Of a stretch of 64,000 nucleotides of DNA, positions 36,936-44,891 are shown piece by piece. Under the pieces are notes generated by a model. The model had not been told where the DNA came from. It worked only from the letters and a program-made list of their open reading frames with translations, and made no database searches. The stretch comes from Synechococcus sp. PROS-U-1 (GTDB taxonomy: Bacteria; Cyanobacteriota; Cyanobacteriia; PCC-6307; Cyanobiaceae), in contig NZ_CP047951.1 in assembly GCF_014279755.1 (NCBI RefSeq), forward strand, positions 682,001-746,000, in the 5' to 3' direction. The position numbers and the translations under genes were made by a program. Positions within the stretch are counted from its first letter, which is position 1. Every line of letters begins with the position of its first letter.

Positions 36936-38483
36936 TGATGAGACCTCACCGCTGGAGCCATGATCCAGCGTCGGCACCAGAGCCATAGCGGCAATCAGTC
37001 CCAGAACGAGGATCATCAGCGCCGGCAACAGCGCTTCGGCCAACCGTTCATCGCCGGCGTACTGGAACACCCGCACTGAGAGGGTGTCGAAGTCGAAAGG
37101 TCGCAGAGCAAACGTGAGTGGAAGCTCTTTCACCGTGTCGACAAAGACCAGCAGAAGACCGACGGTGATGGGCCCTCGCAACAAGGGCAAGTGCACGCGT
37201 TTGAGCACGCTCTGCCACGGGGAACCCATTCCGGTGGCGGCCTCATCGAGGGTTGGACTGATCCGCTCGAGGGCAGCGTCCAAACCGCCTTTCGCCACGG
37301 CCAGGAACCGATCGCTGTATCCCCACAGCAGCAGGAGCAACGGAGCGACTTGCCAGGGGGCTCCTGTCAGCAGCAGGGCCAGAGCCAGAACGGTTCCTGG
37401 GATCGCGTAACCCGTTCCCGCCAGGAAGGTGAGGCTTTTCAGCCATCGGGCATCAGACCAGCGTTTGGCGATGGCAAGCACCAGAGCTGCCGCAACCGCC
37501 AAAACGGCGGCAGCAAGGGCCAGCAGAAGACTGCGCCCACACAGGCTGATGAGATCGTCGTTCCAGCCGTTCTGGAGCTGATCCAGGTTGGTGGCAGCCC
37601 ACAGCAGAGGGGTTCCCAGGCTCAACACAGGAGGGATGATCGCCAGCAGTTGAGCCACCAGTGCACGGATTCCATGAAGGGGCCAGGCCGTTGAATCCCC
37701 ACCGGCCACCCCATCGCACCAGCGCCGACTGCGGCTGCGAAGGCTGCGTTCACAGATCACCAAACCCAGCACGATCACCAACGTGATTAAGGCCAAGTAG
37801 ATGGCTCCAGAGGGATTGCCGTCGGATTGCCAGGTTTCGAGGATGCCTGCTGAGAGGCTTGGTATGCCGAGGAGTTGAACAGCACCGAGTTCATTCACAA
37901 CTTCCATTCCCATCAGGGCGACACCGGCCCCGATCGCGGGAAGAGCGATCGGCAAGGCAACGCGACGGAAGGCCGACCAGGGGCCGACCCCCAGGCTGCG
38001 ACATGCCTCCAGCTGACGCCGACCGCTGACGGAGAAATTCTCTGTGCTCAGCAGAAACACGTAGGGGTAGGTCGTCAAGCCCATGACAGTGATCCCCCAA
38101 CCCATGCCATGAATCGTCCAGCTGTGGCGACTCCCCAGATCGATCAGTGTTGCTGAGAGCAGATAGGCCGGTGTTGCTAGCGGAATTAGCTGAGCAATCC
38201 GCAGCCCTTGCCGACCGGGAAAACGGCAGTTGCACAGCAGCCATCCATTGGCCGTGCCCAGCACGGTGCCCAATGTGGCTGTTCCGAGCAGCAGCTTGAT
38301 TGTGCCCACCACTTGGCGCACCCCATCAGGCCCAAGATCGGTGAAGCCGCTCTGCAGGGTTTGGATCGCCTCCCGCACCAACGTCAGCACCGGCCAGATG
38401 GCAATCAGGGCTGTGATCGAAGCGAGCAGAAAGAGGGCCAGCCGGCTCGAGCTTGGAACAATCCGGTTGGTCAGCAACGTCAA
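36915..38483 (-). CDS. futB: Iron(III)-type ABC transporter permease (FutB/FbpB-like)
   Basis: The 522-residue protein contains two fused permease halves with about 12 transmembrane helices. Each half has an EAA-type loop: LEACRSLGVGPWSAFRRVALPIALP (split as EACRSLGVGPWSAFRR, VALPIALPAIG) in the first and LDEAATGMGSPWQSVLKRVHLP in the second. This two-domain layout is typical of Fe(III) permeases. The divergent ATPase (38712) is its likely partner. No substrate-binding protein (futA) is adjacent. Confidence 0.82.
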   Translation of the reverse strand: MTLLTNRIVPSSSRLALFLLASITALIAIWPVLTLVREAIQTLQSGFTDLGPDGVRQVVGTIKLLLGTATLGTVLGTANGWLLCNCRFPGRQGLRIAQLIPLATPAYLLSATLIDLGSRHSWTIHGMGWGITVMGLTTYPYVFLLSTENFSVSGRRQLEACRSLGVGPWSAFRRVALPIALPAIGAGVALMGMEVVNELGAVQLLGIPSLSAGILETWQSDGNPSGAIYLALITLVIVLGLVICERSLRSRSRRWCDGVAGGDSTAWPLHGIRALVAQLLAIIPPVLSLGTPLLWAATNLDQLQNGWNDDLISLCGRSLLLALAAAVLAVAAALVLAIAKRWSDARWLKSLTFLAGTGYAIPGTVLALALLLTGAPWQVAPLLLLLWGYSDRFLAVAKGGLDAALERISPTLDEAATGMGSPWQSVLKRVHLPLLRGPITVGLLLVFVDTVKELPLTFALRPFDFDTLSVRVFQYAGDERLAEALLPALMILVLGLIAAMALVPTLDHGSSGEVSSSPQQPL

Positions 38484-38711
38484 TTGAGCGATGGGCCGGA
38501 CACCGTCGTTGCGACATTGCCCTGGAATGAGTCTGGCGATAAGGGGGGTGGGTCAGGCAGACGATCAGCAAATCATTCATCCCAGCGATCTGTGCGTCCG
38601 ATGGCGGACAAGGCGTTGATGGTTGCGCGGCTCAAGACGTGCAAAACGCACGCCAGCATCGATCATTTGACACACTCTTAAGGTCTGTCCGTTCCCAAGC
38701 TGCTTTGATCT

Positions 38712-39797
38712 GTGGAACAGCAGCTCCCGATGGAGCCAACGGTTGAGTTGAACGGGGTTTGGCATTGCTACGGCAATGCTTCCGAGGGCTGGACCCTTCA
38801 GGGGGTGGATCTTCAACTGGCGCAAGGGGAGCTGCTGGGTTTGCTTGGCCCCTCCGGTTGCGGCAAAACCACCCTGCTGCGCTTGATTGCTGGCTTCGAA
38901 CGTCCCCAGCGGGGAACGGTGAAGCTGGCCCAGCGCAGCGTGGCTGGTGAAGGGGCCTGGATGGAGCCAGAACGCAGGGGTGTTGGCATGGTCTTTCAGG
39001 ACTATGCGCTGTTTCCTCATCTGAATGCTTGGCAAAACGCCAGTTTTGGCCTGCCTCAGCGGCACCCCAATCCTGAGCGGGTGGCCTGGCTGTTTGAGTT
39101 GCTGGGGTTGCATGGACTGGAGCAGCGCTACCCACACCAGCTGTCCGGTGGTCAGCGTCAACGGCTGGCTTTGGCGCGGGCCCTGGCCCCAGCTCCAAGG
39201 GTTGTGCTCTTGGATGAGCCCTTTTCCAGCCTGGATGTGGAGGTGAGGCTGCGACTGCGAAGTGAGCTTGCTTCTGTGCTGGACGCTTGTGGAGCCAGCG
39301 GCGTGATCGTCACCCATGACCCGGGAGAAGCCTTGGCGATCTGCGATCGCGTCGCTGTCATGAGGGATGGCATTTTGCATCAATGTGCCTCCCCCCAAGA
39401 CATCGTGCGATCACCAGCGACGCCGTTTGTTGGATCCTTCGTGCTTCAACGCAACTTGATTCCCGTGCAGTCGCGGGAGCGAGGGCAGTTGTCTTGTCTG
39501 CTGGGCGATCTGGATGAATCGAAGCCCATGGTGTTGGCTGACCGCCGAGCATCCGGCGATTGTTGTGTGTTGGTCGACCCGCACGACATCAATGTCGTTG
39601 CTGACAGCGAAGGAAATGCCAGTGTTCTGGGGCGTGAATTTCTGGGTGACGCGTGGGAATACCGAATCCGTGTCGGAGATGTGATGGTGCGGGCCAACTG
39701 CCCGATTGATCAGGAGCATCCTCCACAAACCCGTTGCCGCCTCATGTTTAGGGATGGGGCCAGAGTCACGCTGCTGCCGCATGCCGACGTGAGCTGA
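38712..39797 (+). CDS. futC: ABC transporter ATP-binding protein (FutC/FbpC-like)
   Basis: The 361-residue ATPase starts at GTG 38712. Walker A is GLLGPSGCGKTTLLRL (about residue 41), the Q-loop VFQDYALFPH, the signature LSGGQRQRLALARALA, and Walker B VVLLDEPFSSLD. A C-terminal TOBE-like domain of about 120 residues follows. It resembles the CUT/ferric subfamily. A TTGACA hexamer lies at about 38668 upstream. Confidence 0.85.
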   Translation: MEQQLPMEPTVELNGVWHCYGNASEGWTLQGVDLQLAQGELLGLLGPSGCGKTTLLRLIAGFERPQRGTVKLAQRSVAGEGAWMEPERRGVGMVFQDYALFPHLNAWQNASFGLPQRHPNPERVAWLFELLGLHGLEQRYPHQLSGGQRQRLALARALAPAPRVVLLDEPFSSLDVEVRLRLRSELASVLDACGASGVIVTHDPGEALAICDRVAVMRDGILHQCASPQDIVRSPATPFVGSFVLQRNLIPVQSRERGQLSCLLGDLDESKPMVLADRRASGDCCVLVDPHDINVVADSEGNASVLGREFLGDAWEYRIRVGDVMVRANCPIDQEHPPQTRCRLMFRDGARVTLLPHADVS

Positions 39798-39839
39798 GCC
39801 GAGGAGCGGCCGTCCCGGTGGCCACGCATTGCCATAAAA

Positions 39840-39863
39840 AATCCCCCACCTCAGTGGGGGATT
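39840..39863 (-). terminator. Terminator of the phhB-GTPase-small membrane protein transcript
   Basis: A 10-bp stem AATCCCCCAC/GTGGGGGATT with a CTCA loop. The A run at 39835-39841 gives U on the minus strand, so it terminates the leftward transcript from 40031. Confidence 0.88.
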
Positions 39864-39884
39864 AAGTAGGAGCTTTCGACGTGT

Positions 39885-40031
39885 TCAGCGCTGTTGATGG
39901 CGGACAGGAATGGGCACTAGAGCCGGCTGCCGCAGACCACCGCCACCGTTGTCATCATCGGAATCAGCCAGGAGCCACAGGAGCAAACTGGCGAGAACAA
40001 AAACTGTTCCAAGCAGCAGCGGTTCGACCAT
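39885..40031 (-). CDS. Small single-helix membrane protein (48 aa)
   Basis: It reads MVEPLLLGTVFVLASLLLWLL, then an acidic DSDDDNGGGG linker and a basic tail. The hydrophobic start resembles small cytochrome b6f subunits such as PetG, but the tail does not match PetG. I chose ATG 40031 because GGAAG lies about 8 bases upstream; starts at 40046 and 40067 are possible. It is 53 bases downstream of the COG0523 GTPase and just before a terminator. Confidence 0.65.
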   Translation of the reverse strand: MVEPLLLGTVFVLASLLLWLLADSDDDNGGGGLRQPALVPIPVRHQQR

Positions 40032-40084
40032 TGAGGTGTCTTCCATGGCACGCACAATAAGCAGCATTCATGGGTTCTGCTGAA

Positions 40085-41179
40085 TCAGCTGAAACCTTTT
40101 CCAGCATCAGGTGCAACACAAGCCTGGAGTTGCTCCCGCAGGGTCTTGTGGTCGATGTCACGGCCAATCAGCACCAATTGGTTCTTGCGATCACCGGTCC
40201 AGTCGGTGTCGTCGATGGAAAAGCGTTTGCCTGCCAGATGGAACACGTGGCGGCGTTCGCTTTCGTTGAACCAAAGCACTCCCTTGGCACGGAACACCTC
40301 CTGGGGCATTTGGTTGTCGAGGAAGTTCTGGAACTTGCGCAGTGAGAAGGGTCCATCACTCTGGAAGGACACGGAGGTGAATCCTTCGATCGCCTGATGA
40401 TCCGCGTGATCACCATGGCTGTGGTCATGGTGATGGCTGTGGTCATGGTGATGATTGTGGCCATGACCGTGGCCATGACCGTGGTCGTGGTCGTGGTCGT
40501 GGCTGTGATCGTGGTCGCTGTGATCCAGGCTCTGATCGTCGGCGGGGGCACTCACCTTGTCGGATTCGAACAGGCCGACACTGAGCAGTAAGGCTAGGGG
40601 GACATCCCCTTTCACCGATCGCAGGATGCGGGCATCGTTCTTGACGTCTCTGAGTTTCTGCTCAACGGCCTCAAGCCGCTCCTTGGAGACGAGATCACAC
40701 TTGTTCAGCAGCAAGATGTCGCCATAAATCACCTGGGCTCGGCCGACTTCCGTCTCGAGCACGACTTCATCGAAGTTTTCTGCATCGATCAGCGTGATGA
40801 TCGAATCAAGGCGGGTCTGATCGCGCAGCTCACTACCCAAGAAGGTCATGGCAACGGGCAGGGGATCGGCCAGACCGGTGGTTTCGACAACGATGTAGTC
40901 GAGAGGTTCAGGCCGTTCAATGACCCGCTCCACTGCCTGCATCAGTTCGTCGTTGATCGAGCAGCAGATGCAACCGTTGCTCAGCTCCACCATGTCTTCA
41001 TCGGTGGTGACGATCAGATCGTTGTCGATGCCGATTTCGCCGAACTCGTTCACCAGCACCGCAGTCTTCACACCCTGCTGATTGGTAAGGATGTGGTTCA
41101 GCAGCGTGGTCTTCCCTGCTCCGAGGAAGCCGCTGAGAATGGTGACCGGGACGCCTGAAGCGACTGGTGCAGTGGTCAT
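40085..41179 (-). CDS. His-rich COG0523 (CobW-type) metal-chaperone GTPase
   Basis: The protein has 364 residues from ATG 41179. Features are the P-loop LSGFLGAGKTTLLNHIL, the metal motif GCICCSI (CxCC), ETTGLADP (switch), LLNKCDLV (NKxD) and the CobW C-terminal domain with FHLAGKRFSIDDTDW. A stretch of about 45 residues (nucleotides about 40396-40530) is nearly all His and Asp (HSHDHDHDHGHGHGHGHNHH). COG0523 proteins transfer zinc or other metals. ORFs antisense to the His tract are artefacts. Confidence 0.9.
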   Translation of the reverse strand: MTTAPVASGVPVTILSGFLGAGKTTLLNHILTNQQGVKTAVLVNEFGEIGIDNDLIVTTDEDMVELSNGCICCSINDELMQAVERVIERPEPLDYIVVETTGLADPLPVAMTFLGSELRDQTRLDSIITLIDAENFDEVVLETEVGRAQVIYGDILLLNKCDLVSKERLEAVEQKLRDVKNDARILRSVKGDVPLALLLSVGLFESDKVSAPADDQSLDHSDHDHSHDHDHDHGHGHGHGHNHHHDHSHHHDHSHGDHADHQAIEGFTSVSFQSDGPFSLRKFQNFLDNQMPQEVFRAKGVLWFNESERRHVFHLAGKRFSIDDTDWTGDRKNQLVLIGRDIDHKTLREQLQACVAPDAGKGFS

Positions 41180-41198
41180 GCGCAAGGTCCCTCAGCAC

Positions 41199-41489
41199 TC
41201 ATGCTGGCAACAGGGCGTCGATTTCGGTAGCCAGTTCCACATCGAGACTGCTGAGGCCACCGAGATCATGAGTGGTTAGGTCGATCGACACGCGGTTATA
41301 AACATTGCTCCAGTTCGGATGGTGATTTTTGGATTCGGCCAAGAGGGCCACCTGTGCCATGAATCCAAACGCCTCAACGAAACTGTTGAACTGCAGATCG
41401 CGGTGCAATCGTTCCTCCTGAACGCTCCAGTGGGGCAAACGTGTAGCGAGCGCCGACTTCTGGGTGGCGTCGAGAAGTTCAACCGGCAT
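41199..41489 (-). CDS. phhB: Pterin-4a-carbinolamine dehydratase
   Basis: The 96-residue protein has [20 protein letters not shown] at the start, [29 protein letters not shown] with the catalytic His pair and Asp, ending in [11 protein letters not shown] recycles tetrahydropterin and moonlights as a transcriptional cofactor in animals. Here it precedes the COG0523 GTPase by 19 bases on the same strand; PCD-COG0523 pairing is seen in other bacteria under zinc limitation. Confidence 0.93.
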   Translation of the reverse strand: MPVELLDATQKSALATRLPHWSVQEERLHRDLQFNSFVEAFGFMAQVALLAESKNHHPNWSNVYNRVSIDLTTHDLGGLSSLDVELATEIDALLPA

Positions 41490-41966
41490 CAGCTCGCAAA
41501 TTCACCCAACCATTCTGGCGGGAGGGAGAGACATGCCAAGCGTTGTGAACTCCCTTGACGACCAGTCCTTCACCATTTTTAAGGCCTCTTTGGCAGACGA
41601 GGCTCTTGGAGAGCCTGGTGGATGGTGCGAGGCAGGTACAGCCCCACGCTGCTTGGAATGTTCGGTGATGAGTGGTTGTTTGGGGATCGATTTGGCTTGT
41701 TCGTATTGAATGCAGAAAGGTTTGAATTTAAGACTTGAACTAGAATTGGCTCTTAAAGTTTTGGAGGATGTTGGTTGCTATTGAAGATAATTATTAAGCA
41801 TTTGTATGTAATTAGTTCAATTGATTCTTGCGCTACTTCTCTCCCTGTGCAGGTCAAGGCCATGGCGTTTTAGCTGGCAAGTGCGGCGATAGCATGGTGT
41901 TGCTGTACAGGTTGTAACTATCAGTGTTAAGTGCTGGTGGTAGCTTTGGTTGTTGCAGAAAAGTGA
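41490..41966. other. Non-coding, AT-richer spacer
   Basis: This 477-base stretch lies between phhB and an orphan gene. Short frames exist (for example an 81-codon plus frame at 41464-41709) but show no motif or convincing start. The right half (41700-41966) is markedly AT-rich (AAGATAATTATTAAGC). It may contain the promoter of the downstream gene; no clear sites are seen. Confidence 0.6.
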
Positions 41967-42674
41967 ATGCTCGACGCGCCTGGTAGGAGCTCTGAACCAT
42001 CCCGTGAAAATTTTGAGAAAGCAGTAGTGATGATGACCGCATCCATTGCTGAATGGGTTGATCACCAGAAACGTGAAGATCCTTCGGCTGCTGAGGATGA
42101 TGAGTCCCTGAAGAAATCGCAACTTCTATTGCAGGCAACAGATCATTTGCGTCAATACGGAATCATGGGTGCACGAACAGCAGGCTTCGTTGGCCTAACG
42201 GTTGCAGCTTTATGGGCGCAAAGCCAGTTCAGGATTGGCTGCTGTGAAGAGTCAGAGCTGAAAAGTCAGATGTTATGGGTGATGCAGTCTCCAGCAGTGC
42301 AGGCTGCTATCCAGGAGACGTTCAAGCCTCTTGATGATGAAAGTAAGCGTGATGCTCAGAACTTCGCAAGAGGTTCGGAGGATACTATTATTTTGTTTGT
42401 GAGCACTGCTCTGGAGAAATACTCTTCAATGTTGAAAGGTAAAGGTGATCATTTTATTGAAAATAATTTAGCTGATCTCAAAGAATTGAGTGGATTCTTT
42501 GCCGCCATCGACGAGGGTGGTTTGAGTTATCTTGCCAAGGTGTTGGAGCTTGCAGTGGTAACAACCATGAATTGTGCTCTGTTCGGCAGTGAGTTTCGCG
42601 CTGAAAATTCGTTTTATTTTTCCGGGACTATTGAGCTGATCGGAGAGGTTTTGGGGCTGGAGGCTTCTGTGTAG
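41967..42674 (+). CDS. Orphan hypothetical protein (235 aa)
   Basis: The protein is mostly helical and acidic, with SLKKSQLLLQATDHLRQYGIMGARTAGFVGLTVAAL (split; one hydrophobic stretch around residues 64-85) and LKGKGDHFIENNLADLKEL. A CC pair (GCCEES) occurs near residue 92. No family is recognised. Base use is AT-richer than the flanking housekeeping genes. It is isolated: 476 bases of gap before and 680 after. A start at ATG 42030 (MMTAS) is also possible. Confidence 0.65.
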   Translation: MLDAPGRSSEPSRENFEKAVVMMTASIAEWVDHQKREDPSAAEDDESLKKSQLLLQATDHLRQYGIMGARTAGFVGLTVAALWAQSQFRIGCCEESELKSQMLWVMQSPAVQAAIQETFKPLDDESKRDAQNFARGSEDTIILFVSTALEKYSSMLKGKGDHFIENNLADLKELSGFFAAIDEGGLSYLAKVLELAVVTTMNCALFGSEFRAENSFYFSGTIELIGEVLGLEASV

Positions 42675-42834
42675 GGATTGCTTCTTTTCGGGAGAGGTCG
42701 CTGCGGCCTGAATTCATCTCGGCTGGGTAGCGTCGAGATCGAACGAGTACTTTTGCAGTGGTCATGAAACTTCATTGCGATTCAAGTCATGATCGCCTGT
42801 GATGTGTTGAAGTGTGCTAGGGACATAGTCTTTT

Positions 42835-43014
42835 ATGGGACGGCGTGTAGAAGCTAAAGAGCTACTAGCAAGGCAGCAAACTGAAGCAGCTTTGCTGCAT
42901 CGACGGGTGCAATTAATCTATTTTCGTCAAAGCACGGCCGCAAAGTATTTAATCTCCATTTGTGTTGGAATTGTTGCCGCTCAGAACTACTGCCTTGCTT
43001 GTGAGAATGACTGA
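42835..43014 (+). CDS. Possible small protein (59 aa), uncertain
   Basis: The frame begins ATG 42835 and ends TGA 43014. It encodes a basic N-terminal half (GRRVEAKELLARQQTE) and a hydrophobic segment (KYLISICVGIVAAQ) ending in two cysteines (NYCLACEND). The layout (positive, then helix) could be a small membrane protein. No convincing ribosome binding site is seen. Confidence 0.3.
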   Translation: MGRRVEAKELLARQQTEAALLHRRVQLIYFRQSTAAKYLISICVGIVAAQNYCLACEND

Positions 43015-43222
43015 TTCATCCAAATGAATTGTTTGTTTCTTGACTTGTTTTGATGCTGGTCGAGATGTGGATGTGGCTTCGGACCTGGAAGACTTTGATC
43101 GGTACCAATGCTTCATCCGAATATTATCTTGCCCATGACTCCCAAGCCAAAGTGATTGTGGATGACGCGTAGGAATGTGTTGTGCATCCGATGGCTTGAT
43201 CCACGTCATCTGTTGCTGGTCA

Positions 43223-43262
43223 CTGCACTGACTCCCTTCCCCTTCACGGGGAGTCAGTGCAG
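43223..43262. repeat. Perfect 14-bp inverted repeat (hairpin)
   Basis: CTGCACTGACTCCC at 43223-43236 is followed by a 12-base loop (TTCCCCTTCACG) and the exact reverse complement at 43249-43262. No U tract follows on either strand, so it is not a standard terminator. It may be a structured RNA, a protein site or a remnant of a mobile element. Confidence 0.75.
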
Positions 43263-43355
43263 CGTTATCCAGTCTGTGATGCATGGAGCCACCAGCCATG
43301 ATTAAGGGAAGCGTTGTTATCAAGGGCTCCTCACCAGATTTGAATTTGTAAGGCG

Positions 43356-43565
43356 TTAAGGAAGCTCCCTGTCGTGCTGACCACGCTCAATGCAATAAGC
43401 CCAAAATTTTTGGATCCAACGAGGCTTGGGATGGCGGTTGGCAACACTCAGAACCCCCATCGAAATGATCCCGAGGACGACTGCAAAAGCGGGATCGATC
43501 CAAACCCAGAACAGGACGATCAAACCGCTGACAACAACAATCCGTAGAACCTGCCCAAGGGTCAT
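43356..43565 (-). CDS. Small membrane protein (69 aa)
   Basis: The protein has two hydrophobic helices (VLRIVVVSGLIVLFWVWI; FAVVLGIISMGVLSV) and a basic soluble tail (NRHPKPRWIQKFWAYCIERGQ). It looks like a real small membrane protein but has no recognised family. It is in the same direction as the YjbQ gene, 51 bases downstream. Confidence 0.6.
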   Translation of the reverse strand: MTLGQVLRIVVVSGLIVLFWVWIDPAFAVVLGIISMGVLSVANRHPKPRWIQKFWAYCIERGQHDRELP

Positions 43566-43616
43566 GGAACCGACATGAAGACAACCACTAAATCATCCAT
43601 TTCGCATCCTCCAGGC

Positions 43617-44237
43617 TTAGTCGCTCAGATCATGCAATCGATCAATCATCAGATCGGTGTCTGTATCGATGCCATTGTCTGTTTCCCAGGCATTGGGGTC
43701 GTGTCTCGCCTGAATGGCTTGATTGATCCGTTCCGCATTGCGAAGACTCAACAGGGTTTGAGGCTTGGCTGAGGCGTTCTGCGTCGTGGAACGAGGTGCC
43801 GTGACGCTGGATGGTTCGCCGAAAAGGTGGCAGGCGATCGTTCTGGTGTGAGCAGCGCTGCGGTGCTCCCAGAGGTACACGGCTTGCCAGGTGCCCAGCA
43901 GCAGCTGTCCTCCACTGACGCTCAGGCTGAGGGTTTGGCTGGTGAGTGCTGTTCGGATATGGGACGGCATGTCATCCGCTCCTTCGTCGTCATGGAGATA
44001 GCGGCGGTGTTCCGGAACGGCATCGGCCATCCACGCATCAAGGTCTTGCAGCACCCGTGGATCAGCGTTCTCGTTGATCGTGAGGCTTGCACTGGTGTGC
44101 AGACAGGTGAGGTGCAGAACGGCTTGGTCCAGGCCCGTGCTGCGGATCCAGGCATTCAACCGACCGTCCAGACGGGTGAACCCTTTCCCAGGGGTTTGGA
44201 CCGAAATCTGATGCAGGATCTGCTGCACTCCCACCAC
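43617..44237 (-). CDS. YjbQ/UPF0047 family protein with C-terminal extension
   Basis: The YjbQ core runs from VVGVQQILHQISVQTPGKGF through HTSASLTINENADPRVLQDLD (catalytic-like His and Glu) to LGTWQAVYLWEHRS. It has 206 residues from GTG 44237; ATG 44288 is an alternative that begins in the same CCATGG as the divergent DCC gene. The family has thiamine-phosphate-synthase-like activity in some species. About 60 residues beyond the usual end (NAERINQAIQARHDPNAWE to LHDLSD) are an extension not typical of the family. Confidence 0.8.
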   Translation of the reverse strand: MVGVQQILHQISVQTPGKGFTRLDGRLNAWIRSTGLDQAVLHLTCLHTSASLTINENADPRVLQDLDAWMADAVPEHRRYLHDDEGADDMPSHIRTALTSQTLSLSVSGGQLLLGTWQAVYLWEHRSAAHTRTIACHLFGEPSSVTAPRSTTQNASAKPQTLLSLRNAERINQAIQARHDPNAWETDNGIDTDTDLMIDRLHDLSD

Positions 44238-44286
44238 TCTCGAGCGTTCTCTCCTTACTTTGCGTGTTGCAGCACCGCCTGAGTCC

Positions 44287-44694
44287 ATGGCCAGTCCCTC
44301 TGCCCCCGAACTGACCCTGCTTTTCGACGGGGGCTGTCCGTTGTGTGTGCGGGAAGTTCGCTTTCTGCAGCGGCGTGACCGTCGGGGCCGGCTTGAGTTT
44401 GTTGATATCGATGCTGCGGGGTACGACCCTGAGGCCCATGAAGGCATCAGCTACCGCGCTGCCATGGGCCGCATTCATGCCATTGCGGGCTCCGGTGAGG
44501 TGCTGCGGGATGTGGCCGTCTTTCGTGAGGCGTACCGCCTGATTGGTCTGGGGTGGCTGTACGCACCGACCCGCTGGCCAGTCATCGGTGGCGTGGTCGA
44601 TTGGGTATATGGGATTTGGGCGGCCCGGCGGCTTCAAATGACGGGGCGAGCGGATTTGGAGACCCTGTGCCGAGGCCGATGTGAGTTGCACTGA
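44287..44694 (+). CDS. DCC family thiol-oxidoreductase-like protein (DUF393)
   Basis: The 135-residue protein has the DCC motif LLFDGGCPLCVREVRFLQRRD at its start (DxxCxxC, with C-P-L-C), and a C-terminal hydrophobic helix. The family is predicted to be thiol-disulfide active. ATG 44287 is used; the frame is open from 44260. The gene is divergent from yjbQ. Confidence 0.85.
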   Translation: MASPSAPELTLLFDGGCPLCVREVRFLQRRDRRGRLEFVDIDAAGYDPEAHEGISYRAAMGRIHAIAGSGEVLRDVAVFREAYRLIGLGWLYAPTRWPVIGGVVDWVYGIWAARRLQMTGRADLETLCRGRCELH

Positions 44695-44700
44695 CCGGCG

Positions 44701-44838
44701 TCACTGGATGGTCGACGGCTGTCGGTAGATCAGTTTGAGCGGCCAAAGAGCCATGGGAAGGGCGAGCCCAAAGGCTGCGCGCAGCATCAGTCGGCGCATC
44801 GATGCAGGAAGACCGAACTGCTTCACCATGCCCTGCAT
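44701..44838 (-). CDS. Possible small membrane protein (45 aa)
   Basis: From ATG 44838 the frame encodes MVKQFGLPASMRRLMLRAAFGLALPMALWPLKLI and a short tail; the middle is hydrophobic. It fills the gap before the carboxypeptidase gene, ending 7 bases after the DCC gene. No homology is recognised. Starts at 44838 and 44829 are equally possible. Confidence 0.35.
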   Translation of the reverse strand: MQGMVKQFGLPASMRRLMLRAAFGLALPMALWPLKLIYRQPSTIQ

Positions 44839-44891
44839 CGCAGCTTCGATGCCACCCCCAGAGTCGTTAAATTGATTGAAAGGAGAGCGAG

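Larger units (their letters stand above)
42675..43355. other. Gene-poor stretch with one small frame and an inverted repeat
   Basis: This 681-base stretch has no confident gene. It holds a 59-codon frame (42835-43014) and a perfect 14-bp inverted repeat (43223-43262), both listed separately. A 124-codon minus frame at 42949-43323 is Ser/Gln-rich with no motif and is rejected. The rest shows nothing recognisable. Confidence 0.6.

Noticed and set aside
40396-40530. Repeated CATGACCATG-like units as a CRISPR or satellite
   Set aside because: They are codon repeats of the His/Asp tract, with no spacers.
40397-40591. Val/Met-rich plus frame that looks like a membrane protein
   Set aside because: It is the antisense of the His/Asp tract of the COG0523 GTPase.
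41464-41709. 81-codon plus frame after phhB
   Set aside because: Starts inside phhB on the opposite strand; no motif and weak composition.
42949-43323. 124-codon minus frame in the pocket
   Set aside because: Ser/Gln/Thr-rich product without motifs, crossing the inverted repeat; no start signal.
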